Below are positions 33,493 through 44,747 of a stretch of 64,000 bases of DNA, one piece after another. The number at the start of each line of letters is the position of its first letter. Within the stretch, counting starts at the first letter, position 1. Under the pieces are notes generated by a model that ran no database searches, was not told the origin of the DNA, and was given only the letters and a program-made list of their open reading frames with translations. The position numbers and the translations under genes are program-made. Source of the stretch: Heligmosomoides polygyrus polygyrus (taxonomy: Eukaryota > Nematoda > Chromadorea > Rhabditida > Heligmosomidae). Location: contig OX377205.1 of the NCBI GenBank assembly GCA_947396885.1, forward strand, positions 26,957,407-27,021,406, given 5' to 3'.

Positions 33493-34887
33493 TAAATGCA
33501 ATCTTATTCTTCTTCTTTTTCTTCAGCGTTTGTACCGCTTCGTAGCCGGGTCCGCTCTTCTGGTGTCGTGACGCCACCTATCTCGATCCTGCGCTTCATC
33601 AGGGTGGACGCTAGTTACTTTCATGTCATGCTTGTCGACCTTGCGTCGTCCAGGCTTCGTAGTGCCGAGTTCCAACCTTGCAGCTTGATGTATCGCGTCG
33701 GTTGCTTTCTTCCAAGTTTCATCGACAGTCGTAAGTGTCGGTAACCGAACGCGAGAAATTAATGCTGCTTCCTTCTCTCTCATTCGCCACCACTTGATTC
33801 TTGCAGCACTGCATCGCTCGACCTGCTTCAGCCTCGGAGGGGCGATCTTCAAAGTGCAGATCAGCGGCCGATGCTGTGAGGCGACCGTCTCATACGGCAC
33901 GACCTTCGCGTCTGTGACAATACTTCGGTCGCGATCCTTCACAAGCACAAAGTCTATCTGAGACTATGGAGCTCCCACTATAGTATGAGATGAGGTGGGA
34001 GTCGCGATTACGGAGAACGGTGTTCACAATGGTCGGATTCCGCATACTCAAGAATACGTTTACCATCGAGGTTACGCGACCCGTATCCAAAACCACCATG
34101 ACAGCTGTACCCGTCCTCCGTAACACCTACGTGCCCATTAACGTCACCAGCGACTACGATGGCATCTTTCGGCAGTACCTCTACTGTCTTCTCATCAAGC
34201 AGGCTCCAAAACTCTTCCTTGGCTTGATCGGAGCAGCCACACACACTGCGGAGCGTAAGCAGAGAAGAAGTGATAGAGTCGCTCCTTAGCGGCGACAACG
34301 ATCTTCATAAATTGATCGTCAAAGCGCTCGTCCCTTACAATCGAGTCACGAAATCGTTCGGAGACGATTACACCGAGACCACTGGTGGTCCTGGGACCTC
34401 CACATAGAACAGCCTTGAAGCCACGTCCTATGTCCCTTGACTTGCGGCAGGACCACCTCGTCTCCTGTATCGCACAGAGATCAACTCTTTTACGCTCCAG
34501 TGCTTCAACCAACTCGCACGAGCGGCCCGTCAACGTACCCACATTCAGCGTTGCCACGCGGGTCCTGCTTACGTTACGGTACTTTCGGACTTGCTCAGTT
34601 GCCCACCCCCCAATGCCGTCCTCGCACCAGGCACCCTCGAATATCTTCCACACTCGCCGGGCTCTGCGAGTGCGCGTCGGCTCCCACGGACGCCGTAGCA
34701 CTATCTCGAGAAACTTGAACTATCATGCCCCATGTGATGTGACATGGGTCTTCGTAGGCCGGCCTGTCACAAGGGCCTGTCGCCTGCATTCGTATGTCCG
34801 TGATTAGCTTAGCTCGCCCAGCGAGCAGTTTCCAGTGGCACCACGTGGAGGAGCGGACATCGCCACCAATCTGGATAAATGCAATCT
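33493..34887 (-). mobile_element. RTE-derived internal-deletion element, tail to tail with the other copy
   Basis: The body (34875-33505 on the minus strand) is flanked by TAAATGCAATCT on both sides (33493-33504; 34876-34887). It has the same 5' start as its neighbour (GGTGGCGATGTCC) and the same 3' end (about 100 bp plus GAA-type tail). About 1.33 kb between them, corresponding to 31952-33279 of the plus copy, is missing: the reading runs from GRRKVDKH straight to DMKVTSVHPDEAQDR. The endonuclease domain is largely retained with one frameshift near 34195-34200. The separate target duplication shows it inserted independently, after the deletion. Confidence 0.9.
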
Positions 34888-35640
34888 CCTCAATCAAACC
34901 ACTGAAAAGGGAGAACAAATGTGCCAGAACCAGTCAGACCCTTTCCTGAAAATTTTCGCTCTGACCGCAATTTGTACAGTAATTTACACTACCCTATGAA
35001 GTGCAATGTAACCCTATGGACACACCAGTGGCTTATGCATTCCACATGAGTGTAGCAACTTCCTAGACCCTGCTTCCAATCACGAACGATACTCGACAGT
35101 GGATTTCCGCCAATTCTATTCATGCAGGATTAGAAGGAGTCTATTGTAAACAAATTCACTGGGCGTTATTACCAAATAGGACGTGGATCAAAGAATTCTC
35201 GTCCCTCGTTCCTAAAGAAACTGCCTTCAGTGTCTTTCTGTGGGCTGGAGTGGACCCCGACCTTCGACTGTAGGAATGCGATCTTCCTTACTAGCTCTCG
35301 GCCGGAAAACGAGGAGTCCAGTCTCCTAGAGAGGAGATAATTTTTTAATGATCTGTTGCACTTGTTTCTCCTCTTGAGCTTGTCCGGTTCCAAACGTCAT
35401 CCCTTACAATGTCAGAAAAATGATAAAGTTGGTTAAGCGAAGAGATAAGTCGTATTCGAGAAACCTGTGCACAGGACGGTGTCTTCTACCACAGCAACAC
35501 ATTAGAAAACAAAAACAACTCTAAAAAAAGTGAGAATAAGAGGAGACCCTTGGAGTGGGCACATCTTTATAACCCGGTACAAATAAATTTGGGCCCCAGT
35601 TGGTTGTTGATGGAAGACCACCTTTATATGAAAAATTACG
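34888..35640. other. Remaining interior of hAT element 1
   Basis: No coding region was recognised. The sequence lies between the RTE-derived insertion and the right subterminal CGTAAATCG repeats. Confidence 0.5.
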
Positions 35641-35844
35641 ATTTACGAGACCAAATGTCGTGAATCGTAAATCGTAAAAAATCGGTAAGAATAGCCGTAA
35701 ATCGTGAAATCGTGAATCGTAATTACGCACACCCTTGCCCGTGACGGACACGTGACATTAACGAATTATGCATAGCAGGATAGTAAGTTTTATGTATGCT
35801 GTAGAACTCCGCGTAAAGCTGTTGAGCCAAGACTGGTATATCTC

Positions 35845-35883
35845 TTATTCGACTTACGTTTCGGCGTAGCCGCCTTCTTCAGA
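35845..35883 (-). ncRNA. GAAGAAGG structured motif, site 3
   Basis: On the minus strand CTGAAGAAGG-CGGCTACGCC-GAAACGTAAG is followed by TCGAATAAG. The stem GGCG/CGCC is kept while the loop differs from site 2 (GCTA against AAAT). It lies about 100 bp outside hAT element 1. Confidence 0.5.
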
Positions 35884-36542
35884 ACCTGGAGAAGACAATA
35901 GGAGTTGGGGAAATTATTTATTTATTTACTTATCAATTGCACATGGAAGTATACACAATAATAGGCGTAAAAACAAGTAAGGTAATGGAAATTGCAGTAC
36001 CGTGCATGTCCTTCGATCAGTGGCCGAAGGTGCAGCTTTTAAGCGTTCGAAAGGGGTTTTAGTAACTTTTTTAAAAATCAACTTCTCGAGAAAACAAACG
36101 CGCATTTGTACAACAAACAGAAAACAACACTCTTCACTAATCCCATATCAGAGCTTGCCTTGATTTTTCTCTAATTTATGCCGAAGCAGTGTTAGGCTGA
36201 TTAGTTTGTTAGCTTTACACAACACTCGAAGGTCCGCATCCCGCGACAGTCATCCTATGTACATTACCCCGGGGTTGGTGAACTTGCTTGGGGCTTATCT
36301 GGTAGGGATAAAACCCTGACTCTATCGACTGGTGAGGACCATATTCACATCCAAACTACGACCCCGATAATTCGTAGAAGACGAGTGCATGGCGCTTCCA
36401 ACAAATTTACTTGTGTACGCTGCATTTTGCATACTTGATACTATAACTATAGTGCAGTCGATACGAACAGAAGCGGATGTGGTCGGACACGTTGATCTCA
36501 CCTGAATATCAGGGTGAACAAACGTTCCGTTCACCTCATATT

Positions 36543-38521
36543 GCACAAACCAGGGGTTTTCGGTAAATTTTAAACGACTACTTTTAACGAAAAAATTGGC
36601 GTCAAATTCGGTAATTTCGGCAAATTCGTTAAATAAAATATCCCGTATCTGCAGTCAGTTTTGGCTCAACTTTAGTACGTAGAAGGACAGATCTTTTCTT
36701 TACTGATTTTTTTCTCCATCTACTTGATAAGTATATGACTACGTCTTCATCTCCACAACAAATAAGAACAGTCCATCTCCCATCAACAAAATTGCTAATC
36801 GAGAAAAACCATTAAGAATCCAAAACTAAACAGCAAGAAGAAATCTTCAAAATAACGACTTTTCAATATGCCTGGTTCGTTTAGTTTGTCGAAAGTCGTC
36901 TAGCTTCCGGAAAGATCCAGCGGTGCTATGCACCATAGCACGACTAAATGTTCTTGACATTTTCATTAGTCACGACAAAACTTTTTAAAACTTGCACTCG
37001 CGTAGTAGATTTTACAGCCCAACATTCTTCTGTACTGCCATAACTGTTTTGGGAAACTACAGAATGTTTTTATGAAGGGTTCAGGTCAGGCGGAGAGCAC
37101 TGCGAATTCTTTGTTACAGTTCGTCTTTGTAAGAGGTGAATAAGTGAGTATTTACGAAATCCATAGATCTGCTTGTTTCACAAAACGGTTTCTTTTGTCG
37201 TAGAAACCTGAACCTGTTCTTGCCGCGGACAACAACAGAGAATCAAGTAAACGGCCACGGGCCGTTGACCAAATTTTAGTGGAATCGATCACTACTTTGC
37301 CACCCATCTAACATAAATTTCAATCGTTCAGCTTTTTCTCCTCTGAATTCCGAAGTAAATGCACAAGGGACGAAGGGTGTTTCTCGCTCTTTCAAGCAGC
37401 GGTCGATGTCCTCATTCTTCTTAATTCATCCAAACAGAATGCCCCAATTCGACATGTCTGTCACTTTTTTACAACTTTTAAGCAACTGACCGTTCTGATA
37501 TTTTTCTTGAAGCGCCTGGTATCATACGGCACAACTCATTTGCTTGCGATTCAAGGAGCTACATATCTTGCTAGAATCAGACCCGCACCTTCAAAGATAT
37601 AGCTTTTTCGTAGAGCTTTAAGAAATCCTCATGCAATAGACTGCATGTAAAGTGCCAGCTTTTGAACTAACCTCATATACATATGATAACTAGTGAGGAG
37701 TGATCACCGACTTCTTTTTATTTAATTTTATTGTTTTCATGTACATACGTACGCTGTTTCACGTGTATACTGACTGTGCTTCTCCAATGCTTCTGCGAAA
37801 GAAAACTGCCAAGAGAGTCCTCGAAGAAGACGGAAGGTTAAGCGAAATTGTTGACATGCACGGCACGAAATTCAATAAAAGTGACACATGACACGCCTTA
37901 TCAGTTAGGTGGGGCACAGAGTTGCCTTAATGTGCTCCTAAAATTATAACCTGATGCTGCACGAGGAACCCACCTAAACTTCCGGAAAATTTAGAACAGG
38001 AGGGAGCCTTTTTCTTACACTTAATTTTTCGCATTATTTGTGTTTTGTAGCGTTTTCTTGGTTCTTCTTTCTTCTGTGTCTTTCCAACCCCACTTATGAA
38101 CTAAATACCACAAAAAAAACTGTGAACAAATGATATGTTGGGAAGCACGAAAAATCAATGTGCATCAGTCAAGTGCGATAGGAAATCCAAAAATTACGAA
38201 GCAACTGAATCGAAAGGTGGGGGGAGCGCAAATAAATTGGTCGAGGAAGAAAAAATGACAACAATTTTTGAAGCATGAGGACGATATTGACTGCCTATGT
38301 ATTTCTAGTGATTCAAGTAAGTAGAGGATTTCCTCGGTATCGCAACGATACTGCGAAGGTTCATCCAAAAATTTGTCCGAGATGCATTTACATGAAGAAG
38401 AAGTGTCGTTAATACAATTTAACTGAAGTTTTCGTCGTTAAATTTCGTTAAAATTTTAAACGAAAATGCCGGTAAATCCGGTAAATCGGTGAACCGTTAA
38501 ACGCACACCCTTGGTACAAAC
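36543..38521. mobile_element. hAT element 2 (about 1.96 kb)
   Basis: The right end (…CGTTTAACGGTTC inward from 38513) reads CAAGGGTGTGCG on the minus strand. The left end (36551) reads CAGGGGTTTTCGG and is more diverged. The 8-bp flanks are GCACAAAC (36543-36550) and GTACAAAC (38514-38521), one mismatch. Subterminal repeats of CGTTAAA and GGTAAAT type fill both ends. The interior has no recognised transposase. Confidence 0.75.
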
Positions 38522-38881
38522 GCTACTACATATGACGACAGATTATGGATCTAGTCTTCTTGAGCCGCTCCGTGATTTGATTTTTTACGAGCAGACTCGC
38601 ATTCAGATGGTCACGCACGATTTAGAGGAGCTACAGGTCGTGGCTCAGCCAAAGATGAATTTATTGGCGCCGAGGTCACGCGAAGCAAGGCTTCCTCATA
38701 AAACACTCTAAAAGAACATTTTCAGCGCTTTCACCACCAAAAATTTCCGCGGGTTTCTTATCCTTATGGGTTGCGGTGTTTACGAGAATCGTGAAGTGTA
38801 CTAAACTACTGAAGAATAAAAGATAGAGAAATAGCTTGCTGGGGTTGTCTAAAGTAACAAAATTTGCAGCTCATATAAAGG

Positions 38882-39097
38882 TTGAAGAACTTCAAGAAAC
38901 ACCTTAGTTTGGAGTACTATGCTTTCCGCGAATCTCCACAAATGGTGACCCTGGCGCCATTCGAGAAGAAGGTTCGCCTACACATACTTGTACGCGACTC
39001 TATCGGTGTCCTACATAATCGCACCGCCCGAGTGCTAGAATTCCTTAACGATACCGGATCCGAGATCTTCATCATTTACGAATCCGTGAAACAGTAA
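38882..39097 (+). pseudogene. Possible retropepsin (DTG) fragment of an LTR retroelement
   Basis: A 71-codon frame ending VLEFLNDTGSEIFIIYESVKQ-stop. The DTGSEIFII block resembles the active-site loop of retroviral-type aspartic proteases of BEL/Pao elements, in which a hydrophobic strand precedes DTGS and a FI pair follows. There is no flanking zinc knuckle, reverse transcriptase or LTR. It may be a decayed fragment, or the match may be chance in a short frame. Confidence 0.3.
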
Positions 39098-40906
39098 AAG
39101 GTCATTCTGCTTTCTGCAAAAGGCCTGATCTGTTAATGAAGAATCGGGATTTCTCTCCTTAGTTGTATAGATGGGGAGCAAAACGTACCAGCAATTATAT
39201 TTTCTAGGCAATTTCTTTGGTTTTGTTTGAAATTTACGATCATTGTGTAGACTGATGCAAGCCGGATCTTCCTCGTTTTCTCTACTTCAACTGAGACCTT
39301 CAAGAGTGTTGTCTCTTTCTGCCCAGCCCAGCACTAGTTAGACATCATGTACCACTTCTTCCGTTCTAGTTTTTATTAATGCAATGTGCGCACCATTTCA
39401 TATGCATCTAAAAGCTACGACAAAAATCAGAGCTCATCGTTCCGTTCCATGCAATTAGAAGGTGTTTGAGCCATAAGTTATAAATGGGAATTAATTTGGA
39501 AACCAGCCAGTTACGTAGGGTTTCAACAGTGCTCAAGGAAAAGTCCTCTTGATACGATAATTGCGGCACGTACTTACCGTTTAGCCTAAAGTTATTGCCT
39601 AAATGTACGCAGCTGGAGCATTAGGAAGTGCCCACCCCAACGGCTTAAGAAACAGGTCAGCGTATTGGCGACGTTCTTCTGATCATTCGATTTTCTACGG
39701 TGTATAGCAGCTTATGCTTCTTATCCAGTAGACTTCTTTTCGAGGGCTATTCGAACGAGTTCCAATTGATTTTTGACAGCGTTTTTATTTCTTTGGGCTA
39801 CAAATTAACTTTGTGACCATCCCGGCATGGGCTAGCTTTACATGACCGGCTGGCCCGGAGATAATTCTGGTCTCAGGCGCAAACACGTCCTAATTGCGTG
39901 GAGTGGAGCATTAAGGGAGCACTGGATTTTTTACCGAACGCGGCCTTTTAGCTGCATGTCCAAGGCTGCGCAGTCGGAGATTGAATTATGAGGTTAAAGT
40001 ATATGAAGTCTCGCTTAGCTCATATTCTACTAAGATCGAAAAGCAAATGCCTCAGATAAGCTTTTGTAAGAGGGATAAAGTCTGTTGTGCATTTCTGAAA
40101 TTGCCTTAGGCTTTTTATAAATAGGTTGATTGCGGTGAATAATTCACACGTATTCACATTGGTATGATAAGGATAGGGATAGTACCGAATCAGTTAAGTC
40201 CAGATGGTTCTTGGAAGTGCACTAGAGCTAATAGTCACGGCTACAGTGTAACACCCAGTGAGCAAAACCAAGTTGCTGCTTTATCTCTGCTACAAGCACA
40301 TGGCAGTGACTGGTAAGTGAAGAGGAGGGAAGGCATTGCTTATGCGTAACCACGCACAAGTGATGTCGCCTACCACAAATCTGGAAACGGAACCCGACCC
40401 AATGCAGCAATTATTCATCTGGCATCAACTCGTATGTTGGAGATCTCGCCCAAGTTCTGCATTGCTTTTAATGCGAAGCCCGTGTCGACAGTGGAGGGTG
40501 AAGCGTTTAAACCACGATACCGCTTTGGTCATGTGAAGCACAAGAAAGCTGATCACATGTAGTGAAGGTAGGCGAACGATTTGACGCCTCGAAGGTGAGG
40601 GAGATGGCCTCCATCCTCCAGATGTAGTCGGGCTTCATGCACAAGAGGTACATCACAGACTGGATCTTCATTACCCACCAGGCATCGTAGAAATACCGGA
40701 AAACCAAAAACCAGTGCTACCTGCATCACTGGACTAGGAAATGCTACGTACGATAAGCCATGTATTCCATGCTGTGCTGCACTTTGGAGAGCTTTGCTAT
40801 CGCGAAGAAAACAAATTTACATATATAGCGATTAGAGAAGATTTCCTTCTATATAATTTTAGTTTTGCTCATCTTATCTTCTTGTTGATCAGATGTTTTG
40901 CTTTCA

Positions 40907-41137
40907 GATTATGTTGACGTTCCATTTCTCGGCATCGACCCAAGACCGTATACACATAAGCACAGCAGGAAGCCAAAACCCCGAAGGCCGCCTGGACTCA
41001 TTAACTCAACGTCTTCTCCACCCCCAATAGCAGCTGCCAGCCTTCGATCGACGACAACAAGAGGATCCTCAAGAGGACGTGGGACTCAATACCATCGACA
41101 AAGTAGCGCATATCTTTGCGTCTCTCTAGTCCCTTAA
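40907..41137 (+). CDS. Possible terminal exon, proline- and arginine-rich
   Basis: A good acceptor (TTTTGCTTTCAG, ending 40908) opens a frame reading DYVDVPFLGIDPRPYTHKHS, then RKPKPRRPPG and a Ser/Pro/Arg-rich tail up to a stop at 41135-41137. I do not recognise the protein and no upstream exons were found, so it may be an isolated pseudo-exon. A minus-strand frame (41001-41291) overlaps it; at most one of the two is real. Confidence 0.2.
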   Translation, partial: DYVDVPFLGIDPRPYTHKHSRKPKPRRPPGLINSTSSPPPIAAASLRSTTTRGSSRGRGTQYHRQSSAYLCVSLVP

Positions 41138-41849
41138 TATAAGGAGATTTTACAGATCTCCTGACATACTGAAGAAGCCCTCTGCCTCCACCAATTCGGA
41201 CGTAGCTCCTTTGATCGGCCGCCCGACGTTTCAGGACCGGATCCAAGGAAAAGAAGTCGGCATCGTCAATTAATCTGTTATTCCGCCGCAAATTTGGGAA
41301 ATAAATATGTAGTTATTTTTGGGTGCTCCATCGCGTGGCCGAATAGAGAAGACTGAGCTAACCCACAACCACATTTGCTAACACCAAGGGTCTCAGAACA
41401 TGTGGTCGTAGCCATGGAGGAGATTAATGAAGGCTATGATAAGAACCTAAGAATCACGCTTGGGTAACCAAGAAGATGAAACAACAGTGAAGCTTCAGCT
41501 TGGTTATTGGCGATGTCTACGATTCCATTCCTGCTTACGCTTGATTCGCAGTGAAGCTGACGTTTGAAATGCTCTACTTTCACTGTCTGACAACTGAATC
41601 ATCCCAAGTAAGCCGTTCTCGGGTCCATTCTTGCACGGGAGGCACCGTAGCATCAGTCAAGAAGCTAGAGGAAGGAGTGCTGTGGCAGAAGGTATTTAAT
41701 GCAAACAGAGTGGAGCAAAAGACGAGTATATTCATCAGCTCTGAACAGTGCGTAGGACGGTGTAACAGAAAGGATTCATCGCGGAGGTAGGGAAATTCTG
41801 ATACCTCAGAAGTAATCATCCAGGTACAGGGAATATGAAGGAGGAGGTC

Positions 41850-42110
41850 AAGAGATAGTTAAGCGCGAGCTGACTGCTGCGGAGGAAGTCAGTGAAATTT
41901 TCAGCGATCGCAAATCCCGAGATCTCTATGGCAAGCTCTGTAGAATGGCAGTCTGGTTCAGTCTATCCTTCGGAAGTGAGTACTGGTGCCTAAACATGCG
42001 CAGCACTGGCAGCTGCACGCTACGAGAACGAAGACTTTCAGCTTGCCATGCAAATGGGCCCGAAGAAATTGAATGCAGAACGAAGGTTTTGGACAGTGGT
42101 GAAACACGCC
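41850..42110 (+). pseudogene. RTE-type LINE fragment
   Basis: The translation LYGKLCRMAVWFSLSFGSEY then WCLN resembles the RTE C-terminal segment that reads IYRAVVRPVAMYGAECWP in the better-preserved copy at 32940-33000. The preceding SEIFSDRKSRD also fits. Downstream similarity fades. It is a short, old remnant. Confidence 0.35.
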
Positions 42111-42667
42111 CAATACGGATAAGATGGGCTAACGTTTGAGTCAGCATGGGCAAATCCCGAGAAGACGACCACGGAATTATTCGATAAGACTGGTTCAGAA
42201 GGTCGCAGCACTCAGAAAACTTAGGCGACGAGCCCGGTGTGAGAGTGCCAACAAGTGAGATCTAGCCGATGCCGGTACTACTGTAGAATGACCCATTATA
42301 GGATGAAATGACGAGGGATTACATGAACTAGAACAGTGGACCCTGCGAGTGATCTTGCCTAAACGCTCAGGAGGCGAAGTAGAAGAGGAGGGTAGTGTGC
42401 CAAGTGCAGTGTCATTTTCTTGCAAAATGTCATCAAAAGCATGTCATCAAAGCCAAGTGCAGTGTCATCAAAATTGATGTGAAGTAAAGAGCACGGCCCC
42501 ACTGCTCATTTTCATGTTCTCGGTGTGACTTCACAGTCGGAGGAGCAGAGTAAGACAGATTTGATTCCGATTCGTTAGGATTCGCCGCACTATCGCGTTG
42601 GCTTTCCAGGTACAGGAAGGCACTCAATCTGCATTTTCACACTTCGACATAATTGTGTCTTCCATGC

Positions 42668-42965
42668 CGATTAGGCGGAGCGCAGTCTGAGGTGGCGCCT
42701 GCGGTCGAGCGCACACGATACCATGTCCTAGGTTCGGATTTTCCACCTAGGGAAACCAAGCCTTTCATCCCTCCGCAGTAGGTGAATCGGTTCTAGATTT
42801 GTCTATGAAGGATAAGGCATTGAACTGTACATCGGATGACCACTACAAGCCCTTGTATACATAGGTCAATTGCGCATTCAAATCGCCACTACGACATCCC
42901 GTAGAAAGAGTGTGTGACGCATCCCAAAAGGGATGCAGTAACCTTTCCTCTATCCTTTGTGACAA
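42668..42965 (+). repeat. tRNA-derived SINE copy
   Basis: Full-length but diverged. GGAGCGCAGTCTGAGG lies at the A-box position, AGGTTCGGATTTTCC at the B-box (42731-42741 core), followed by AACCAAGCCTTTCATCC, CATTCAAATCGCC and GACGCATCCCAAAAGGGATG. Confidence 0.85.
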
Positions 42966-43088
42966 TCAGGTATAATGATTCAAGAGCAATAGGTTTAATC
43001 ACTAAACTTGTGGGTTAAACTAAAAGCCCAGAAATAAGTGTAGTTAAGCTGCATCCAAGAAGATTATGAGAGCAATAAGTGCGATCAG

Positions 43089-43493
43089 GTGCTTACAATG
43101 CAAGCATTTGAAGTGTCTACCTGTGTGAAAGGAAAGATAGTCTTAACAGACTTGCTATCATCATTCAATCGCTATGCAGTTTACCGGAACTTCAGAGCAG
43201 TTGAGAACTACGAAGGTGCTTGGAAAATTGCACTGGATAGTCCTAACGTTTACGTTTTGTGGTTCAGCAACGCAACCGTGTGGTCAAGCTGTATAGAGAG
43301 CATAAGCAAAAAAAGAAACAAAGAAATGCTGCATGCAGCGAGCTGTAAAGTTTTCGAGAAGGCTATTTATGAGGTCGAGTGCTTGGACTGTAACGCAAAA
43401 ATAAATCGGGGAAACGGCGAAAGTTCTAGCACAACGTGTGAAGCAACATCTGGCCAGCAAAAAGCACGGATTACTAAGCAATCCACTTGGTAA
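43089..43493 (+). CDS. Unassigned ORF, 134 codons
   Basis: One of the longer frames in the AT-rich part of the window. It has a varied, protein-like composition, for example FRAVENYEGAWKIALDSPNV and KVFEKAIYEVECLDCNAKIN. I cannot assign it to a family. Two cysteines in ECLDC could bind metal or be chance. The start (TTG or the Met three codons on) is uncertain and no strong splice sites flank it. Confidence 0.25.
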   Translation: MLTMQAFEVSTCVKGKIVLTDLLSSFNRYAVYRNFRAVENYEGAWKIALDSPNVYVLWFSNATVWSSCIESISKKRNKEMLHAASCKVFEKAIYEVECLDCNAKINRGNGESSSTTCEATSGQQKARITKQSTW

Positions 43494-43880
43494 ACATAGA
43501 ACTGTTGCGCTCACGGGAACGACTTTGAGATGAAGTGTCGAATTTGACCCGTCGAGGGAGAGATCCCGGCGAAGAAAGCGTTAGAGGCGTTGAGGATTTT
43601 TAATCCAGTCATGAACAACCGAAATGAGTACCGCTCTGTCACGAGTGAATTCTTGTCATTTGTGTCTCATTGTGAACTGTAAGTGACCGGTCGGCGACAA
43701 CTCCACTGAATATGTCTCATTAGCCTCTACTGGTCCAAGAGCGTGGGTGAATATTAGCCCTATCGTGGATCCTATATGCAAGTCCGTCTCTTTCACTCGG
43801 GCTCCCTTTAGGGAGTAGGTCCAAAATGCTGGAGTGGGTAAGGCGCTTGGTGGAATAGAGCGCAATTGTACCATTTTCAC

Positions 43881-44665
43881 GTCGAATTGGACACTTATCA
43901 TTTCAAATTGGACATTTTCAAATCAAGTTGAACGCTCTTATTAGCTAGCAAACTCTTCCGGATCGAAACGAGCTTCTTCTACATTGGGCTAAATACTCTG
44001 CAAAAAGGTTAGAATAATTTTTGTGAAAGGAAAATCTTAGTTTGATCTTCTATGATGTTTTAATTACCTTACCCAATAAGTGAACTCTTTGTTTGAAATT
44101 TTATAAAATTCTCGTTTTTTTCTGGAAGAAATAATGGTTTGTAGATTGCCTTCGAGAAAAGAAGGGCGGCAATTTTTTGATGCCAAAGGAAAAGATTGCG
44201 CCATGCACTCGTCCAAGACGTAGCGATTTTTATACAATTGATAGCAAAATTGTTGTTTGCATGCATGGAGTTTCACGCCTGTAAACGATACAACAAAAGC
44301 AGTCCTAAAAACACACATTTTCTCACTTTGATGATTCTTGCAGGCAGCATTTACACTATCAAATAATAATCGCGAAGAGCTTTTTGATTGCAGGACGCAA
44401 TTTGGTTTTTTAATTCACTAAATGATTGATTTTTCTCAAAAAAAAAAGAGAATATTATAAAATTATTACATTCATTCGGGCAACTGTGCTAAAAAAAAAT
44501 TCTTTGTTCTCTCTGGACAAAAAATTATTCTAACCATTTTGGAAAGTCTGTAGTTTAACCTGTAAGAAGCTCGTTTCGATTTGGAAGACGTTCAATTTGG
44601 CTTCGTTTAATTCTTAGGCCGCCTCAGAAGTTCAATTTGATGTGAGAAGTGCCCAATTCGACGAG
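43881..44665. mobile_element. Foldback element with GTCGAATTGG ends
   Basis: The left arm (from about 43881: GTCGAATTGGACACTTATCA, then CAAATTGGACATTTTC, GATCGAAACGAGCTTCTT and GGTTAGAATAATTTTTG) is the reverse complement of the right arm ending at about 44665 (CCAATTCGAC). The arms are about 150-190 bp with indels; the middle is AT-rich and non-coding. An older, interrupted relative is at 2525-4105. Confidence 0.7.
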
Positions 44666-44700
44666 TAGACCATATACATACATGTGCTCCACTTTTACCC

Positions 44701-44747
44701 CTGAAGACGACGGAAAGTCGAAACGTCAAACGAAACGACGGAATAAA
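44701..44747 (+). ncRNA. GAAGAAGG structured motif, site 4 (variant)
   Basis: CTGAAGAC-GAC-GGAAA-GTC-GAAACGTC followed by GGAATAAAGG. The stem is GAC/GTC rather than GGCG/CGCC, so pairing is kept with different bases, while CTGAAGA, GAAACGT and AATAAA stay fixed. Confidence 0.45.

Larger units (their letters stand above)
29319..35745. mobile_element. hAT element 1, interrupted by two RTE insertions
   Basis: The terminal inverted repeats are CATGGGTGTGCATAA (29327-29341) and the reverse complement of CAAGGGTGTGCGTAA (35723-35737). Both ends are followed inward by repeats of CGTAAATCGTAAA type (29357-29420; 35640-35722). CCCGTGAC flanks both sides (29319-29326; 35738-35745), the 8-bp duplication typical of hAT transposons. 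Without the RTE insertions the element would be about 2.3 kb. No transposase was recognised, so it is non-autonomous. The insertions at 30711-33403 and 33505-34875 are younger than the hAT element. Confidence 0.88.
38514..42667. other. Gene-poor stretch between hAT element 2 and a SINE
   Basis: Contains a protease-like fragment (38882-39097), a possible exon (40907-41137) and an RTE remnant (41850-42110), listed separately. 39100-40900 shows nothing I can support. Confidence 0.5.

Noticed and set aside
41001..41291. Minus-strand frame with LIDDADFFSLDPVLKRRAAD
   Set aside because: It overlaps a plus-strand candidate exon that has a better splice acceptor; neither has partner exons.
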